From: Sulfurovum sp.
GTDB taxonomy: Bacteria > Campylobacterota > Campylobacteria > Campylobacterales > Sulfurovaceae
Reading direction: 5' to 3'
Assembly: GCA_021159425.1 (NCBI GenBank)
Contig: JAGGRU010000375.1
Span: 1 to 7,737 of the forward strand
DNA length: 7,737 nucleotides
Shown: positions 6,210-7,737 of the stretch, piece after piece
Numbering within the stretch: position 1 is the stretch's first letter
Layout of the letters: the number at the start of each line of letters is the position of its first letter
The notes under the pieces: generated by a model
Told to the model about the DNA's origin: nothing
The model's database searches: none
What the model saw: only the letters and a program-made list of their open reading frames with translations
Position numbers and translations under genes: made by a program

Positions 6210-7220
6210 CTACCACATCTCTTCTTGTCTGGAAACACATAATTTTTCAATATCTTCTTCTTTGCAACAGATCGTTTTAAGTGTTTTGGAAGGGTTCTCA
6301 GAAAAAAGTTCGGTGTAGTAGCGTGAAAAGTGACCCATATGGGTAAAGCCCCATTTGAATGCAATTCGTAAGACTGTATTTTGATCCGGGGTACTTTTCT
6401 GAAGTTCAAAATGCACAAGGTTCAGTTTAAGCAGGCGAAAAAAGTGCTTGGGTGTAAAACCAAAAAGAGATTTAAAGCTGTTTTGCAGCGTTTGTTCGCT
6501 GACCTCATACTCTTTAGCCAGAGACGTAATACTGATCTTTCCATCCATATGTCCAAAGACACTATCACGAATATCAAGTGCGGTTTTTTCTCCCGCTTTA
6601 AGTTTGGGGATGACAGGGGTCTGTTCTGAAAGAAGTTTCATGACTATCGTTAAAATCTCCTCTTCTGCTTCTATAAACTTCACTCTATTTTTCTTTTTAT
6701 ACTTTGAATCGGTAAAACGTTCCCAAATATTATTCAGAGTGCTTGTAAAGATATTATCTGTATCATGTATGGTATGTTCCAGTATATGAGACAATTTAGA
6801 GAGTTCTCCTCCTAAGTTTTTTTTCTCTAAACTGACTACAGTAAATTTAATCGTGTTATTGGTTATAAAATTATGAGTATGAGTGTCGTCAAAGAAGAGT
6901 ATGTCACCCCTTTTAAGTTTTATGCGTCCAAAACAAGCTTTATCTGCACATGCTTCAACTACAGCAATAGCAAGACAGTTTTTAGGTGCACCGGCATTGT
7001 GCATTGTGCCGCCGTTTCTATGAGCATACGCGATCTGCATGGAATGCAGTTGCAAGATCCTGTGTCGACCGCTTAATCCACCGGGCAGCAGTTGATAGGG
7101 GCAGAACTGTTTCCAGTTATTGATACTCTGTCCCATTAAGTCACGACTGTCGTAGCTTTGGTCAGAAAAGTATCCTTCTGTAAGTATGAGAGGTTCCGGA
7201 TCAGGCATTTTCTTTTTCAT
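6210..7220 (-). CDS. AraC-family transcriptional regulator with cupin-like sensor domain
   Basis: This 336-aa protein has an N-terminal sensor region (about 35-135). Its RIKLKRGDILFFDDTHTHNFI stretch reads as a cupin-like beta fold. A linker (140-215) leads to a C-terminal AraC/XylS DNA-binding domain. Helix-turn-helix 1 lies around 231-252 (ITSLAKEYEVSEQTLQNSF) and helix-turn-helix 2 around 282-306, with the family signature IAFKWGFTHMGHFSRYYTELF and PSKTL. The layout resembles EutR-type regulators. Seven cysteines (40, 82, 91, 96, 318, 319, 327) include a CC pair in a 20-residue extension past the usual end, which could allow thiol-based sensing (inference). It converges on the reductase gene, 55 bp away, and diverges from the BASS transporter. 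The repeated promoter element lies 21 bp before its start, making it the prime candidate to bind all three copies. Met5 is an alternative start; neither Met has a strong ribosome site. Confidence 0.88.
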   Translation of the reverse strand: MKKKMPDPEPLILTEGYFSDQSYDSRDLMGQSINNWKQFCPYQLLPGGLSGRHRILQLHSMQIAYAHRNGGTMHNAGAPKNCLAIAVVEACADKACFGRIKLKRGDILFFDDTHTHNFITNNTIKFTVVSLEKKNLGGELSKLSHILEHTIHDTDNIFTSTLNNIWERFTDSKYKKKNRVKFIEAEEEILTIVMKLLSEQTPVIPKLKAGEKTALDIRDSVFGHMDGKISITSLAKEYEVSEQTLQNSFKSLFGFTPKHFFRLLKLNLVHFELQKSTPDQNTVLRIAFKWGFTHMGHFSRYYTELFSENPSKTLKTICCKEEDIEKLCVSRQEEMW

Positions 7221-7226
7221 TATCGC

Positions 7227-7235
7227 AGTATATCA
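7227..7235 (-). promoter_or_regulatory. Candidate extended -10 promoter of the AraC-family regulator
   Basis: On the minus strand TGATATACT (7235-7227) is an extended -10 whose transcript would start about 7 bases later, at or next to the ATG at 7220. That would make a leaderless or nearly leaderless mRNA, which fits the lack of a ribosome site. An overlapping TATGAT (7237-7232) is an alternative with a start near 7225. The -35 region of either falls inside the GGATAGACA element at 7253-7261, so a protein bound there would be expected to block this promoter. Confidence 0.45.
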
Positions 7236-7241
7236 TAAAAT

Positions 7242-7284
7242 TTTTGATTTTTGGATAGACAGGAGTATCAAATAATGCTAAAAT
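7242..7284 (+). promoter_or_regulatory. Regulon promoter copy 3: TTTTG-N6-GGATAGACA element plus extended -10
   Basis: The element occupies 7242-7261 (GGATAGACA at 7253-7261). The extended -10 TGCTAAAAT (7276-7284; hexamer TAAAAT from 7279) starts 26 bases from the first G, identical to copies 1 and 2. Transcription would start at about 7289-7291, which is the first base pair of the hairpin at 7291-7370. The transcript leads to the BASS transporter after a leader of nearly 200 nt. The element also sits between this unit and the divergent regulator, a typical AraC-type shared control region. Confidence 0.7.
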
Positions 7285-7290
7285 ACTTGT

Positions 7291-7370
7291 CCGAGGTAAT
7301 ATTATCGATATGAATTCAATTGGACTTTGTCCTCCCTTCCTTGTACTCCAATTGGATTCTATTGCCTCGG
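7291..7370 (+). ncRNA. Long structured leader hairpin (or small RNA) with C/U-rich loop
   Basis: An 80-nt stretch folds into one long hairpin. The outer helix pairs CCGAGGTAATA (7291-7301) with TATTGCCTCGG (7360-7370): 11 pairs, one G-U. The inner helix pairs GAATTCAATTGGA (7312-7324) with TCCAATTGGATTC (7347-7359): 13 pairs, one G-U. A 10-base bulge (7302-7311) lies on the 5' side only. The 22-base loop (7325-7346) contains TCCTCCCTTCC, which is anti-Shine-Dalgarno in character. The helix starts at the predicted transcription start. No T-tract terminator follows, so it is either the 5' leader of the transporter mRNA or a processed small RNA. I do not recognise it as a known riboswitch. The rest of the 7221-7485 gap (7371-7470) is AT-rich without other clear structure. 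Confidence 0.55.
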
Positions 7371-7485
7371 CATGGCTTGTTACTAAAAGCTGTATGATCT
7401 GTGTAATGGGTTAAATTTTAATTTAAAGTTATAGTTGTAGAATTAGAATATTCTTAATAAAAAACTTTAGATCAAAGGACTTATT

Positions 7486-7737
7486 ATCCAAGCAGATTTT
7501 CTCATTACTGCTATTCTTCCTGTAGCGGTATTCATTATTATGTTTGGTTTGGGTTTGTCTCTGCGTATTGCTGACTTCACTTATATTTTGAAACAGCCCA
7601 AAGCAGTCCTTATTGGACTATCTGCTCAAATGATCGCTTTACCTCTTGTCGCCTTTCTTATCGCAATACTATTTAAATTACCTCCTGAGCTGGCTGTTGG
7701 GTTGATGATCATTTCATTTGCACCAAGCGGAAGTACT
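7486..7737 (+). CDS. Bile acid:sodium symporter (BASS) family transporter, N-terminal part
   Basis: The window ends within this gene; 84 codons are visible. They encode a membrane protein: helix 1 about residues 6-26 (ends IIMFGLGLSL), the cytoplasmic link RIADFTYILKQPKAVLIGL, helix 2 about 38-58, then LPPELAVGLMIISFAPSGST entering helix 3. The GLGLSL / DF / QPKAV / LPPELAVGLM pattern is typical of BASS-family transporters (SBF fold), which import organic anions with sodium. The start is unusual: an in-frame TAG at 7468-7470 is followed by no ATG, GTG or TTG until the ATG at 7540, which lies inside helix 1. The ribosome site AAAGGA (7474-7479) is 6 bases before ATC 7486 (then CAA GCA GAT TTT), which matches the usual family beginning MQAxxL. 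ATT 7483 is the alternative. Substrate is unknown; regulon context suggests a sulfur-related or other organic anion. Confidence 0.75.
   Translation, partial: MQADFLITAILPVAVFIIMFGLGLSLRIADFTYILKQPKAVLIGLSAQMIALPLVAFLIAILFKLPPELAVGLMIISFAPSGST

Noticed and set aside
6203..6233. GGTAGACA-like sequence on the minus strand at the end of the regulator gene, resembling the GGATAGACA element
   Set aside because: It differs in the core, lacks the TTTTG-N6 part and a -10 at the right spacing, and lies in coding sequence; most likely chance.
7411..7427. TTAAAT/ATTTAA inverted repeat in the transporter leader as a terminator
   Set aside because: The stem is all A/T and weak, with no proper T-tract; it does not explain termination after the hairpin.
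1..7737. CRISPR arrays, tRNA/rRNA genes, insertion sequences, toxin-antitoxin or phage genes
   Set aside because: No spaced direct repeats, cloverleaf, transposase motif, terminal inverted repeats or small paired toxin genes were seen on either strand.

Overview
AT-rich, gene-dense bacterial DNA holding seven complete or partial protein genes in view plus the tail of an eighth. The mix suggests a Campylobacterota (epsilonproteobacterial) organism, possibly a sulfur-oxidising or sulfur-reducing type such as Sulfurovum or Sulfurimonas. The evidence is AGGA-type ribosome sites, T-rich promoters, several outer-membrane barrels and a CoA-disulfide reductase fused to a rhodanese. The taxon is an inference from style, not from a marker gene.

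Left part (1-1951). The last codons of a probable DUF2092-type periplasmic protein overlap by one base the start of an exported Gly/Arg/Lys-rich, repeat-built protein with a conserved-looking two-cysteine C-terminus. A perfect 8-bp hairpin separates this pair from a convergent outer-membrane beta-barrel gene.

Central and right part (1952-7737). Three + strand transcription units appear to form one regulon: (i) a 266-aa outer-membrane barrel protein plus an OprO/OprP-like porin; (ii) an FAD-dependent CoA-disulfide/persulfide reductase with a C-terminal rhodanese domain; (iii) a bile acid:sodium symporter (BASS) family transporter cut by the window edge. Each is preceded by the same 20-bp element, TTTTG-N6-GGATAGACA, and each has a -10 hexamer starting exactly 26 bases after the first G of GGATAGACA. 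The last six bases, TAGACA, therefore sit at the -35 position with a 17-bp spacer. A divergent AraC-family regulator lies between units (ii) and (iii), and the third copy of the element occupies its own -35 region. The simplest model is a local AraC-type activator that switches on the three units and represses itself.

Together the products would span the envelope: outer-membrane channel(s), an inner-membrane anion/sodium symporter, and a cytoplasmic sulfur-handling reductase. This suggests uptake and reductive handling of a sulfur-containing or organic anion, but the substrate cannot be read from the sequence.

The transporter transcript is unusual. Its predicted 5' end coincides with the base of an 80-nt hairpin (24 pairs, 22-nt C/U-rich loop). 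The coding frame that matches the family N-terminus has no ATG/GTG/TTG in the right place and seems to begin at ATC (or ATT).
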